Shown here in pieces: positions 43,730 through 51,743 of a stretch of DNA of 64,000 bases. This stretch comes from Mycobacterium sp. 852002-10029_SCH5224772 (lineage in GTDB: Bacteria; Actinomycetota; Actinomycetes; Mycobacteriales; Mycobacteriaceae): the NCBI RefSeq assembly GCF_001667315.1, contig NZ_LZHT01000085.1:24725-88724 (forward strand), read 5' to 3'. The notes under the pieces are model-generated. The model searched no databases, was not told the DNA's origin, and was given only the letters and a program-made list of their open reading frames with translations. The position numbers and the translations under genes are program-made. Positions within the stretch are counted from its first letter, which is position 1; every line of letters starts with the position of its first letter.

Positions 43730-44959
43730 TCAGGAGGTCAGCCCCATCCTGGTGAACGGTTGGGCCTCCCCGCGGCCGACGGCTTCATCATGCTTGGCGG
43801 CCGCGCGGTCGAACAGCTCGATCAGGGCCGGCTCGTCGCGGACCAGCTGGCGGTACTTCGGGCCGAGCGCAAGTATCTCGTCGCGCTCGTCGAGCAGCTT
43901 GCGGAAGATGCGCTCGCGTTCGGCGGGATCGTGGGTGTATTCGGAGTCGAGGTAGGCCGTCGCGTGCCGACTGGCGCCCGCAATCGCCGTCCGGGCTTTG
44001 CCCATGGGGCTGAGCAACGAGGCGACGACGGTGACGACGAGAACCCCGACGATGACGGCCAGTGACACGTAGGTGCTGATCTCGACGAGCGACACCGGTT
44101 CGCCGTCGTTGATGAACGGGACGTTGTTCTCGTGTAGCGCATGCAAGATCAGCTTCACGCCGATGAAGCCGAGGATCGCCGCGAGCCCATACGAGAGGTA
44201 GACGAGCCGGTCCAGCAGACCCTCGATCAGGAAGTACAGCTGCCGCAAGCCCAGCAGCGAGAACGCCGTCGCGGTGAAGACGATGTAGACGTTCTGGGTG
44301 AGGCCGAAGATCGCCGGGATCGAGTCGAGCGCGAAGAACATGTCCGTGCCGCCGATGGCGACCATGACCAGCAGCATCGGCGTCATCGCGCGCCGGCCAT
44401 CCACCATCGTGAACAGCTTGTCGCCGTCATAGTGCTCGGTGGTGTGAAAGACCTTCTTCGCCATCCGGATGACGACGTTGTCGGCCTTGCGGGTGTCCTC
44501 GCGCTCGTCCGGCCGCAGGACGCCGCCGGCGGCAACCAACAGGATCAGCCCGAACAGGTAGAAGACCCACGCGAACGTGTTGATCAGCGTGGCGCCGAGA
44601 AAGATAAGGCCGGTCCGGGCAACCAGGGAGAAGACGATCCCGAACAGCAGCACCTTCTGCTGGTCCTCGCGCGGGACCCGGAAGCTGGCCATGATCAGCA
44701 AAAAGACGAACAGATTGTCGACCGAGAGCGCTTTCTCGGTGACGTACCCGGCGAAGTATTCCGGGCCCTCCTCGTGGCCGCCCAACGCGACCAAGCCGAC
44801 GCCGAACAGCAGCGCGATGCCGACGTAGGCGAGCGACCAGAGCGCGGCCTCCCGCAGCGTCGGGACATGCGCCTTGCGGACATGGAAGAAAAAATCGAAG
44901 GCCAACAGCCCGACGATGCCCAAGACGGTCAGGGCCCATACCCAATCGGGGACATCCAT
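43730..44959 (-). CDS. TerC/Alx-family membrane protein
   Basis: A 409-aa TerC protein with eight to nine membrane helices and the conserved acidic sites GYVTEKALSVDNLFVFLLI and FFALDSIPAIFGLTQ. The family exports or tolerates metals, notably Mn2+ during protein secretion. The C-terminal 80 residues are a cytoplasmic helical extension. It stands 41 bases upstream of the DedA gene on the same strand, forming a two-gene insert. The ATG at 44959 has only AGG upstream. The 104 bases before it are too short for a typical yybP-ykoY riboswitch and show none. Confidence 0.92.
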   Translation of the reverse strand: MDVPDWVWALTVLGIVGLLAFDFFFHVRKAHVPTLREAALWSLAYVGIALLFGVGLVALGGHEEGPEYFAGYVTEKALSVDNLFVFLLIMASFRVPREDQQKVLLFGIVFSLVARTGLIFLGATLINTFAWVFYLFGLILLVAAGGVLRPDEREDTRKADNVVIRMAKKVFHTTEHYDGDKLFTMVDGRRAMTPMLLVMVAIGGTDMFFALDSIPAIFGLTQNVYIVFTATAFSLLGLRQLYFLIEGLLDRLVYLSYGLAAILGFIGVKLILHALHENNVPFINDGEPVSLVEISTYVSLAVIVGVLVVTVVASLLSPMGKARTAIAGASRHATAYLDSEYTHDPAERERIFRKLLDERDEILALGPKYRQLVRDEPALIELFDRAAAKHDEAVGRGEAQPFTRMGLTS

Positions 44960-45063
44960 TCGCTGCCTGAGCCACCTTCGTCGGGTCCGTCATCTGTGTG
45001 TTCGACGCTTCCATACCCTCTTTGCCGCCACAGTATGTGTGCGCCCGGCCGTAGGGTTGGCCG

Positions 45064-45834
45064 GTGGCCGTGACCGACCTCTTCGCTCGCCGGGCGACGC
45101 TGGCCCGCTCGGTGCGGCTGCTGTCGGAGTTTCGCTACGAGCGATCCGATCCGGCCCGCTTCTACGGAGCCCTGGCCGCCGACACCGCGGCGATGGTGGG
45201 TGACCTGTGGCGGGCCGCCCACGGGGTGTCCCCGGCCGGCCGCACCCTGCTCGACGTCGGCGGCGGGCCGGGCTACTTCGCGACGGCCTTCGCCGACGCC
45301 GGAGTCGGCTACATCGGGGTCGAGCCCGATCCGAGCGAGATGCACGCGGGCGGACCGGCCGTCGCCGCGGCCACGGGGACCTTCGTGCGGGCGTCGGGCA
45401 TGGCGCTGCCGTTCGCCGACGATTCGGTGGACATCTGCCTGTCGTCCAATGTCGCCGAGCATGTGCGGCGGCCGTGGCAACTCGGCGCCGAGATGCTGCG
45501 GGTGACCAGGCCCGGCGGGCTGGCCGTGCTGTCCTACACCGTCTGGCTGGGCCCGTTCGGCGGCCACGAGATGGGCCTGACCCACTACCTGGGCGGTGAA
45601 CGCGCCGCCGCGCGCTACGCGCGCAAGCACGGCCACCGCGCCAAAAACGACTACGGGTCGTCGTTGTTCGAGGTGTCGGCGGCCGACGGCCTGACGTGGG
45701 CCGCGAGCACCGGCGCCGCCGTGGCCGCATTTCCCCGCTACCACCCCCGATGGGCGTGGTGGCTGACCTCGGCGCCGGTACTGCGCGAGTTCCTGGTGAG
45801 CAATCTGGTGCTGGTGCTCCAACCCCAAGAGTGA
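45064..45834 (+). CDS. mtrP: SAM-dependent methyltransferase MtrP-like (Rv0224c)
   Basis: A 256-aa class I methyltransferase. Motif I is LLDVGGGPGYFATAFADAG (residues 60-78), with the acidic residue after strand 2 in GVEPDPSEM and the post-I motifs in FADDSVDICLSSNVAEHV. It matches Rv0224c. The corynebacterial counterpart MtrP is needed for efficient trehalose-mycolate transport, as I recall. Start is GTG 45064. A KstR-type box overlaps its stop codon and belongs to the next gene. Confidence 0.88.
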   Translation: MAVTDLFARRATLARSVRLLSEFRYERSDPARFYGALAADTAAMVGDLWRAAHGVSPAGRTLLDVGGGPGYFATAFADAGVGYIGVEPDPSEMHAGGPAVAAATGTFVRASGMALPFADDSVDICLSSNVAEHVRRPWQLGAEMLRVTRPGGLAVLSYTVWLGPFGGHEMGLTHYLGGERAAARYARKHGHRAKNDYGSSLFEVSAADGLTWAASTGAAVAAFPRYHPRWAWWLTSAPVLREFLVSNLVLVLQPQE

Positions 45835-45845
45835 AACGTGTTCTC
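45832..45845 (+). promoter_or_regulatory. KstR-type box before Rv0223c-like aldehyde dehydrogenase
   Basis: TGAAACGTGTTCTC fits the KstR consensus TnnAACnnGTTnnA at every fixed position except the last. It lies 31-44 bases before the ATG at 45876 and overlaps the upstream stop codon. I recall Rv0223c as a member of the KstR (cholesterol) regulon. Confidence 0.5.
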
Positions 45846-45875
45846 GTTTTGCGTCGGCTTGGGTAGGGTGGCGCC

Positions 45876-47345
45876 ATGACCGACGTTAAGACCGAATACG
45901 ACAAGCTTTTCATCGGCGGCAAGTGGACGGAACCGTCGACCTCCGACGTGATCGAGGCGAGGTGTCCGGCCACCGGTGAATACGTCGGCAAGGTGCCGCT
46001 GGCCGGCGCGGCCGACGTCGACGCCGCCGTTGCCGCGGCCCGCGCGGCCTTCGACAACGGCCCCTGGCCGACCACGCCCCCGAAGGAGCGCGCGGCCGTG
46101 ATCGCCAACGCGCTCAAGGTGATGGAGGAGCGCAAGGACCTGTTCACCCAGCTCCTCGCGGCCGAGACCGGCCAGCCGCCGACGAGCGTCGAAACGATGC
46201 ACTGGATGAGCTCGATCGGGGCGCTGAACTTCTTCGCCGGCCCCGCCGTCGACCAGGTCAAGTGGAAAGAGGTCCGCACCGGCGGCTACGGGCAGAGCAT
46301 CGTCCACCGCGAGCCGATCGGCGTGGTGGGCGCGATCGTCGCCTGGAACGTGCCGCTGTTCTTGGCCGTCAACAAGCTGGGCCCGGCGCTGCTGGCCGGC
46401 TGCACAGTGGTGCTCAAGCCGGCCGCCGAAACACCGCTGAGCGCAAACGCTTTGGCGGAGGCGTTCGCCGAGGCCGGGCTGCCCGAGGGCGTGCTGTCGG
46501 TGGTGCCCGGCGGGATCGAGACCGGGCAGGCGCTGACCTCCAACCCGGACGTCGACCTCTTCTCCTTCACCGGCAGCTCGGCGGTCGGCAAGGAGATCGG
46601 CCGTCGCGCCGCGGACATGCTCAAGCCGTGCACCCTGGAGCTGGGCGGGAAATCGGCGGCCATCGTCCTCGACGACGTCGACCTGGCCTCGTCGATCCCG
46701 ATGCTGGTGTTCTCCGGGATCATGAACACCGGGCAGGCCTGCGTGGCCCAGACACGCATCCTGGCCCCGCGGTCGCGGTACGACGAAATCGTGGACGCCG
46801 TAAGCACTTTCGTGCAGGCGCTGCCGGTGGGCCTGCCGTCGGACCCGGCCGCCCAGATCGGTTCGCTGATCTCGGAGAAGCAGCGGGCCCGGGTCGAGGG
46901 CTACATCGCCAAGGGCGTCGAGGAGGGCGCGCGGCTGGTCTGCGGCGGCGGCCGTCCCGAGGGTCTCGACGGGGGCTACTTCGTGCAGCCGACGGTGTTC
47001 GCCGACGTCGACAACAAGATGACGATCGCCCAGGAGGAGATCTTCGGGCCGGTGCTGTCCATCATTCCCTACGACACCGAGGAGGACGCGATCAAGATCG
47101 CCAACGACTCGGTGTACGGACTGGCCGGCAGCGTGTGGACCGCCGACGTACAGCGGGGTATCGAGGTCTCGGAGAAGATCCGCACCGGGACGTACGCGAT
47201 CAACTGGTATGCGTTCGACCCGTGCTGCCCGTTCGGCGGCTACAAGAACTCCGGCATCGGCCGCGAGAACGGGCCCGAGGGCGTCGAGCACTTCACGCAG
47301 CACAAGAGCGTGCTGATGCCGATGGGTCACACGATCGAAAGCTAG
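45876..47345 (+). CDS. Aldehyde dehydrogenase (Rv0223c-like)
   Basis: A 489-aa aldehyde dehydrogenase. The NAD-site segment is AWNVPLFLAVNKLGPAL, the general base is E255 (TLELGGKSAAI) and the nucleophile is C289 (NTGQACVAQT). It matches Rv0223c (487 aa as I recall). A KstR-type box upstream suggests induction by cholesterol-derived CoA esters, so the substrate may be a sterol side-chain aldehyde; that is inference. An inverted-repeat element follows 13 bases after its stop. Confidence 0.93.
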   Translation: MTDVKTEYDKLFIGGKWTEPSTSDVIEARCPATGEYVGKVPLAGAADVDAAVAAARAAFDNGPWPTTPPKERAAVIANALKVMEERKDLFTQLLAAETGQPPTSVETMHWMSSIGALNFFAGPAVDQVKWKEVRTGGYGQSIVHREPIGVVGAIVAWNVPLFLAVNKLGPALLAGCTVVLKPAAETPLSANALAEAFAEAGLPEGVLSVVPGGIETGQALTSNPDVDLFSFTGSSAVGKEIGRRAADMLKPCTLELGGKSAAIVLDDVDLASSIPMLVFSGIMNTGQACVAQTRILAPRSRYDEIVDAVSTFVQALPVGLPSDPAAQIGSLISEKQRARVEGYIAKGVEEGARLVCGGGRPEGLDGGYFVQPTVFADVDNKMTIAQEEIFGPVLSIIPYDTEEDAIKIANDSVYGLAGSVWTADVQRGIEVSEKIRTGTYAINWYAFDPCCPFGGYKNSGIGRENGPEGVEHFTQHKSVLMPMGHTIES

Positions 47346-47357
47346 GTCTGCACGCGT

Positions 47358-47413
47358 CGAACGTGCATTCAGGGCGAGATATCTGCCGATTTTTCGCCGT
47401 GAGTGCACGTTCG
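47358..47413. repeat. Inverted-repeat element after Rv0223c-like gene
   Basis: CGAACGTGCA-T-TCA-G-GGCGA pairs with TCGCC-G-TGA-G-TGCACGTTCG around a 16-base loop, a stem of about 18 pairs with two mismatches. This looks like a small dispersed palindromic element of mycobacteria and may also terminate transcription. Confidence 0.6.
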
Positions 47414-47523
47414 GCGTTTGGCGGCCGCCGCATCGGCCCGCCGACCGCCACGAACTAGTGATTATGCAATAAAGCATATTTCGGGTGGTTTTCGGAGCCG
47501 CACGTACGGATCCCTGTAGCATC

Positions 47524-47547
47524 CGCACGCCATTTGTGCGGCGTGCG
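47524..47547. other. Hairpin in the 47.4-47.6 kb intergenic region
   Basis: CGCACGCC and GGCGTGCG form a perfect 8-bp stem with an 8-base loop, lacking a T-tract. The rest of the gap 47346-47637 contains TATGC-N6-GCATA at 47463-47478 and AT-rich DNA. Confidence 0.35.
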
Positions 47548-47563
47548 TCACATTACACCTGAG

Positions 47564-47577
47564 AAATTGATTAATTT
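47564..47577 (+). promoter_or_regulatory. AT-rich dyad before the 43-aa leader and tetR
   Basis: AAATT-GATT-AATTT is a 5-4-5 inverted repeat in an AT-rich stretch that also contains TTGATT and TATATG spaced 15 bases apart. It is a candidate promoter and operator for the leader-tetR unit. Confidence 0.35.
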
Positions 47578-47637
47578 ACGGATGTCTTATATGGTTCTTA
47601 GCATAATCAAGGGCCACACACAGGCCGGGAGAACACC

Positions 47638-47769
47638 ATGTGGATCATTGAGCTCAACGTTGCCGGCTATCAATTCACCCGCGAGATGCCAGACTTGCGG
47701 CGCCGGACACTCCGCTTCAGCCCGCGTCATATGCACTGGCCCGCGCTGCGCCACTCGCACGCTGCATGA
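47638..47769 (+). CDS. Short leader ORF, 43 aa, overlapping tetR start
   Basis: A 43-aa ORF (MWIIELNVAGYQFTREMPDL, then a basic tail rich in His and Arg). GGGAGA stands 5 bases before its ATG. Its TGA overlaps the tetR ATG at 47766 (ATGA), and tetR has no ribosome site of its own, so coupling is likely. No family is recognised. Confidence 0.5.
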   Translation: MWIIELNVAGYQFTREMPDLRRRTLRFSPRHMHWPALRHSHAA

Positions 47770-48455
47770 CGCCAGCCTCGGGAGGTACGCCCACGCCGAC
47801 CATCGGTGACGCGACCAAGGAGCACACCCCCACCAAGCGCGGTGGCACGCGGACAAAGATGCTGGCCAGCGCCGCTGAGGTGATGCGTGAGCGCGGAGCG
47901 GCGGGCGTGACCATCGACGCCGTGCTCGCCCGCAGCGGCGCCCCGCGCGGCTCGGTCTACTACCACTTCCCCGACGGGCGCAACCAGATTCTGACCGAAG
48001 CGCTGCGCTACTCGGGCGACTCCATCACCGCGATGATCGACGACGCCGCCGACCGGGGCGCCCGGGCGTTGTTGCAGGAGTTCGTCGGGTTCTGGGAACG
48101 GCTGCTCACCGACGGCGGCTTCACCGCAGGCTGTCCGGTGGTGGCGGCGGCGATCGGCTGTTCCGACGGCGATGATCCCAAGGGTCCCAAGCTGTCCGAA
48201 GTGGCCGGTGCCATCCTGGGCCGCTGGTGCACCGCGCTCACCCGCGCGTTCGTCAACGACGGCTTCGACGACGCCGATGCCGCGTCGCTGGCCGTGATGT
48301 CGATCTCCGCGCTGGAGGGCGCGATAGTGCTGTCGCGGTCGACCCGCAACGCGGGCCCGTTACATCAAGTCGGCGAGCAGCTCGAATTCCTGATCAAGGC
48401 AAAGGAATTCGTTGTCCGGAACAAGATTCCGGGCAAATACGACGGCTCGCAGTGA
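47766..48455 (+). CDS. TetR-family regulator (LmrA/YxaF-like)
   Basis: A 229-aa TetR regulator with a 25-residue Thr/Pro-rich N-terminal extension. The HTH is at about residues 30-75 (AAEVMRERGAAGVTIDAVLA, APRGSVYYHFPDGRNQI). The C-terminal domain has the GFTAGCPVVAAAIG segment typical of the LmrA/YxaF group. It converges on a hypothetical gene, with only 5 bases between stops, and may control the ligase operon that ends there or a distant target. Confidence 0.88.
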   Translation: MTPASGGTPTPTIGDATKEHTPTKRGGTRTKMLASAAEVMRERGAAGVTIDAVLARSGAPRGSVYYHFPDGRNQILTEALRYSGDSITAMIDDAADRGARALLQEFVGFWERLLTDGGFTAGCPVVAAAIGCSDGDDPKGPKLSEVAGAILGRWCTALTRAFVNDGFDDADAASLAVMSISALEGAIVLSRSTRNAGPLHQVGEQLEFLIKAKEFVVRNKIPGKYDGSQ

Positions 48456-48460
48456 CGTTC

Positions 48461-48757
48461 TCAGTCGCTGGCGGGTAGCGGCTTGACCTCTTTGAGGTGC
48501 AGCGCGGTCTGGCCGATGCTCAGGCTCCCCGCACCCGGCTTGGTCACCAGCACCTCGGCCCCGGCTTCGTCGACGTAGCGCTTGCCCATGACCGTGCCGT
48601 CGGAAAACGCCGGGTCCAATTCGCCCGAACGCTCGGCGCCCACCGGCACCATCGGCACACCGCCACACCGCAGGTCGTCGAGGCTGTCCGCGCTCCTGAC
48701 GACGATCACCTGCGTGTCACATACCTGACTGGCGAGACGAGTTCCGTTCTTGATCAT
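48461..48757 (-). CDS. Hypothetical protein, 98 aa, paired with CoA ligase
   Basis: A 98-aa soluble protein with an N-terminal beta-rich part (CDTQVIVVRSADSLDDLRCGG) and a C-terminal GKRYVDEAGAEVLVTKPGAGSLSIG. AAGGACGG precedes the ATG. It follows the CoA ligase after 19 bases and is surely in the same operon. I do not recognise the family; a role with the ligase product or as a small accessory subunit is possible. Confidence 0.7.
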   Translation of the reverse strand: MIKNGTRLASQVCDTQVIVVRSADSLDDLRCGGVPMVPVGAERSGELDPAFSDGTVMGKRYVDEAGAEVLVTKPGAGSLSIGQTALHLKEVKPLPASD

Positions 48758-48776
48758 TGATTCCGTCCTTGATCGC

Positions 48777-50306
48777 TTACTGCTGGACCGGCGCGGCGCG
48801 CAATCCCGCGAGGGTCTGAATGATTTCCCGCCGCAACACCTTGCCGGTGGCGGTGGTGGGCAGCTCGTCGCGAAACACTACCTCGTCGGGGGTGCGTGAG
48901 CCGCGCAAACTCTTGCGGACGAACTCGCGCAGTTCTTCGGGATCGGGATCGACGCCCGTCGCCGGCACCACCACCGCGACAATCGCCTGGCCCCACTGCG
49001 GATCCTCGACACCGACCACGGCGACGTCGCGCACGTGGGGGTGCTCGACCAGGACCTCTTCGAGCTCGGCGGGTGCGATGTTCTCGCCGCCGCGGATGAT
49101 CGTGTCGTCGCTGCGCCCGCCGATGAACAGGTAGCCCTCGTCGTCGAGCATGGCGATGTCCTTGGTGGGAAACCAGCCGTTCTCGTCGAGCACCGAGCCG
49201 ATCCCGGTGTAGCGGCCCGAGACCTGCTCGCCCCGCACGAACAGCTCACCGGTTTCCCCGGGCGGCAGCACATTGCCGGCTTCGTCGCGGATCTCCAGCT
49301 CGATACCCGCCACCGCCTGCCCGACCGACCCCAGCCGCCTCGCGCCGTCGGCGGTCGACGCCGCCTGCGCGGCGCGATGGTCGTCGGGGGTCAGCACGGC
49401 GATCGTCGAGCTGGTCTCCGTCAGGCCATAGGCGTTGACGAAGCCCACGTCGGGCAGCAGCTCGAGGGCGCGGCGGACCAGCGGCAAGCCGACCTTGGAG
49501 CCGCCGTAGGCCAGGTTGCGCAGCGACGGCAGCTCGATGGCCGCCCCGTCGCCGTTCTCCAGCACGGTGATGATGCGGTCGAGCATGGTCGGCACCACCG
49601 TCGCGGTGGTCACGTGCTCGGCGTTGATCAGCCGAACCCATTCCTGCGCATCGAAATTGGGCAGGTACACCATCTTGCGGCCGGCATACAGATTCGACAG
49701 CGCGGCGCTGACCCCGGCGATGTGGTACGGCGGCACGCAGATCAGGGCGGCGTCGGTGTCGGAGGCCGCCCCGAACTCCACCGTCCCGGTGACGTAACTG
49801 GTCAAGTTGTTGTGCGAGAGTTCGACGGCCTTGGGCTGCGATGTGGTGCCCGAGGTGAACAGCACGATCGCGACGGAGTCCGGGTCGGGAAATTCGGCGG
49901 CGGGCTCGGCGGTGCGGGCGGCCGCCAAAAAGTCGTCGGACACCATTACCCGGTCCGGCGCATCTTCAGCTCGGGGGCCGAGCATGTCCCGGTAGCGGCT
50001 GTCGACGACCACCAGCGGCTCGGGCAGCCGCTCGATCAGCGCCTGGATGCCCTCGGCGGAGAGCCGGTAATTGATCGGGGTGAAGGCCACCCCGGCGCGC
50101 GCCGCGGCGAAGATCAGCACCGGCAGCATCGCGCCGCCGGTGCCGACATAGGCAACGTGCTTGGCGCCCGACCCCGCGATCACCCCCGCGCCGCCGTCGG
50201 CGAGATCGCTGAGCTGCTGCGTTGTCAGCCGCAAGTCTCCGGACACCACCGCCGTGCGCTCGGCGTCGCCCGACGCGGCCATCTCGAGCAGCAACGAAAT
50301 GCTCAT
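48777..50306 (-). CDS. Fatty-acyl/aryl-CoA ligase (AMP-binding)
   Basis: A 509-aa adenylate-forming ligase. Motifs: P-loop LFTSGTTSQPKAV (about 155), YGLTETSS, TKDIAMLDDEGYLFIGGRSDDTIIRGGENIAPAELEE and the C-terminal catalytic lysine in LPTTATGKVLRR. It resembles mycobacterial FadD proteins of the shorter class. It heads an operon with a 98-aa hypothetical protein. I do not recall this pair between Rv0223c and Rv0222 in M. tuberculosis. The 200 bases upstream include TTACA-N14-TGTAA near 50334-50357, a possible operator. Confidence 0.92.
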   Translation of the reverse strand: MSISLLLEMAASGDAERTAVVSGDLRLTTQQLSDLADGGAGVIAGSGAKHVAYVGTGGAMLPVLIFAAARAGVAFTPINYRLSAEGIQALIERLPEPLVVVDSRYRDMLGPRAEDAPDRVMVSDDFLAAARTAEPAAEFPDPDSVAIVLFTSGTTSQPKAVELSHNNLTSYVTGTVEFGAASDTDAALICVPPYHIAGVSAALSNLYAGRKMVYLPNFDAQEWVRLINAEHVTTATVVPTMLDRIITVLENGDGAAIELPSLRNLAYGGSKVGLPLVRRALELLPDVGFVNAYGLTETSSTIAVLTPDDHRAAQAASTADGARRLGSVGQAVAGIELEIRDEAGNVLPPGETGELFVRGEQVSGRYTGIGSVLDENGWFPTKDIAMLDDEGYLFIGGRSDDTIIRGGENIAPAELEEVLVEHPHVRDVAVVGVEDPQWGQAIVAVVVPATGVDPDPEELREFVRKSLRGSRTPDEVVFRDELPTTATGKVLRREIIQTLAGLRAAPVQQ

Positions 50307-50510
50307 CCTCGATCTTTCTGGATTCCCGGCCCTTTACAAATCTCGTCTGCAGTGTAACTCAGCCGGGTTGTCCCCTGATGTCGAGCTTGCCGCGCGGCAG
50401 GCGCCCTGGTCACGGCGGGTCCGTCGGCGCCGACGACATGGCCGGTTGGACCCTCGTCGGCAGGGGCGGGACAGCAAGTTGCGATCGGTGCTGGGCGCTT
50501 CGCCACCGCC

Positions 50511-51053
50511 TCAACAACGAACGGGCGGATCCCAGGCCGAGACGCGCGGGATCCAGCGCGGCACGTTGCCCCGATAGTCGACGTATTCACCGCCATAGCG
50601 TTCGGTGAGATGGGGCTCCTCCCAGAACCGAATGGCGATCGCCTGGAACGTGAAAAAGATTGCGAACCAGAGCAATAGCGAGCCCGACGCGGTGACGGCC
50701 GCCTCGCCGAGCAGGATGCACAGCACGCCGGTGATCATCGGGTTCCGCACGTGCCGGTAGGGGCCTCGCACGACCAGATGGACCGGCTCTCCCATCACAT
50801 TGCCCAGCCCCAGCGTCCCCTCGCCCACCCGGTCGAACAGCAGGTTGGTCCAAATCATCAGGGCCAAGCCGGCGGCGATCAGTAAGCAGCCGACCGTGAT
50901 CAGCCCGACCGTCAGCGCGGCGTCCAGGTGCGGCGCGCGCACGCCTGCCGGGCCCACGATCAGGGCCGGCACCACGAGCGTCACCGTCACCGGGAACAGC
51001 AGGACAGACATCAGGTGTCGCCACCACAGGCGTCGTCGCGTCCTCGTCACCAT
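50511..51053 (-). CDS. ICMT/PEMT-like membrane methyltransferase
   Basis: A 180-aa protein with about four hydrophobic segments and the C-terminal signature VRGPYRHVRNPMITGVLCILLGEA, then FWEEPHLTERYGGEYVDY, of the isoprenylcysteine carboxyl methyltransferase / phospholipid methyltransferase group. It should transfer a methyl group from SAM to a lipid-like substrate at the membrane. GAGGAGG precedes the ATG. A TetR gene is divergent, and paired inverted operators lie between. Confidence 0.87.
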   Translation of the reverse strand: MVTRTRRRLWWRHLMSVLLFPVTVTLVVPALIVGPAGVRAPHLDAALTVGLITVGCLLIAAGLALMIWTNLLFDRVGEGTLGLGNVMGEPVHLVVRGPYRHVRNPMITGVLCILLGEAAVTASGSLLLWFAIFFTFQAIAIRFWEEPHLTERYGGEYVDYRGNVPRWIPRVSAWDPPVRC

Positions 51054-51070
51054 CGAAGACCTCCTCAGTC

Positions 51071-51144
51071 GAATACTTCAACGTTCGTTCAACAACCACC
51101 GTACCGCCGCGCGACGGCATTCGCCAACGTTTGTTGAAGTATTC
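51071..51144. promoter_or_regulatory. Paired inverted operators between ICMT-like gene and tetR
   Basis: GAATACTTCAAC (51071-51082) recurs as its exact complement GTTGAAGTATTC (51133-51144). Each is joined to a CAACGTTYGTT dyad half-set (51079-51090 and 51125-51136). Each half holds a -10-like GTATTC facing its own gene. Confidence 0.65.
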
Positions 51145-51152
51145 TGGTGCGC

Positions 51153-51743
51153 ATGCCAACAGCGGGGCGCGCCGGCCGGTGGCGCACCGGTCAACTGAGC
51201 AGACAGCGCATCATCGACGCGGCGCGCGAACGCTTCATGCGCGACGGGTACGAGCGGGCCACCGTCCGCGCGATCGCGGCCGACGCCGGTGTGGACGTCG
51301 CGATGGTCTACTACTTTTTCGGCAACAAGGAAGGTCTGTTCACCGCGTCCACGCTGACCGGTCCCGAGCACCCGTTGCACCAGCTGGCCACGCTGCTCGA
51401 CGAGGGGACCGAACGGATCGGCGAAAGGCTGGTGCGACGCTTCCTCGAGCACTGGGAGGAGGGCGCCGTCTTCGAGCCGTTCCTGACGCTGTGGCGTTCG
51501 GCAGCGATCCACCCCGAGGCGCGAAAAGTGTTGCACGACAGCCTCGCCGGCCCAATCGCCACGCGGGTCGCCTCGGAATTCGGGGTGGCCGACGCCGAGC
51601 TACGGGTCGAGCTGGTGGCCAGCCACCTGGCCGGGCTCGCTTTCGCGCGCTACCAGCTGAAGATCGAGCCGCTCGCGTCGACCACCGTCGAGGACCTGGT
51701 CGGCTGGCTAGGGCCGACGCTGCAGCGCTATCTGACCGATTAG
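51153..51743 (+). CDS. TetR-family regulator, divergent from ICMT-like gene
   Basis: A 196-aa TetR regulator (HTH at about residues 17-60: AARERFMRDGYERATVRAIA, VDVAMVYYFFGNKEGLF). I chose the ATG at 51153. No ribosome site is visible, while TATTCT at 51140-51145 is placed so that transcription would begin at or next to the ATG, suggesting a leaderless mRNA; a GTG at 51147 is the alternative. Paired operators upstream suggest it represses itself and the methyltransferase. Its last 4 bases overlap the convergent echA1. Confidence 0.88.
   Translation: MPTAGRAGRWRTGQLSRQRIIDAARERFMRDGYERATVRAIAADAGVDVAMVYYFFGNKEGLFTASTLTGPEHPLHQLATLLDEGTERIGERLVRRFLEHWEEGAVFEPFLTLWRSAAIHPEARKVLHDSLAGPIATRVASEFGVADAELRVELVASHLAGLAFARYQLKIEPLASTTVEDLVGWLGPTLQRYLTD

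Noticed and set aside
44960..45063. Manganese (yybP-ykoY) riboswitch before the TerC gene
   Set aside because: The divergent gap is only 104 bases and I see none of the conserved loop sequences.
47534..47809. 91-aa plus-strand ORF across the 47.5-47.8 kb gap
   Set aside because: It has no ribosome site, runs through the hairpin, and competes with the better supported 43-aa leader and tetR starts.
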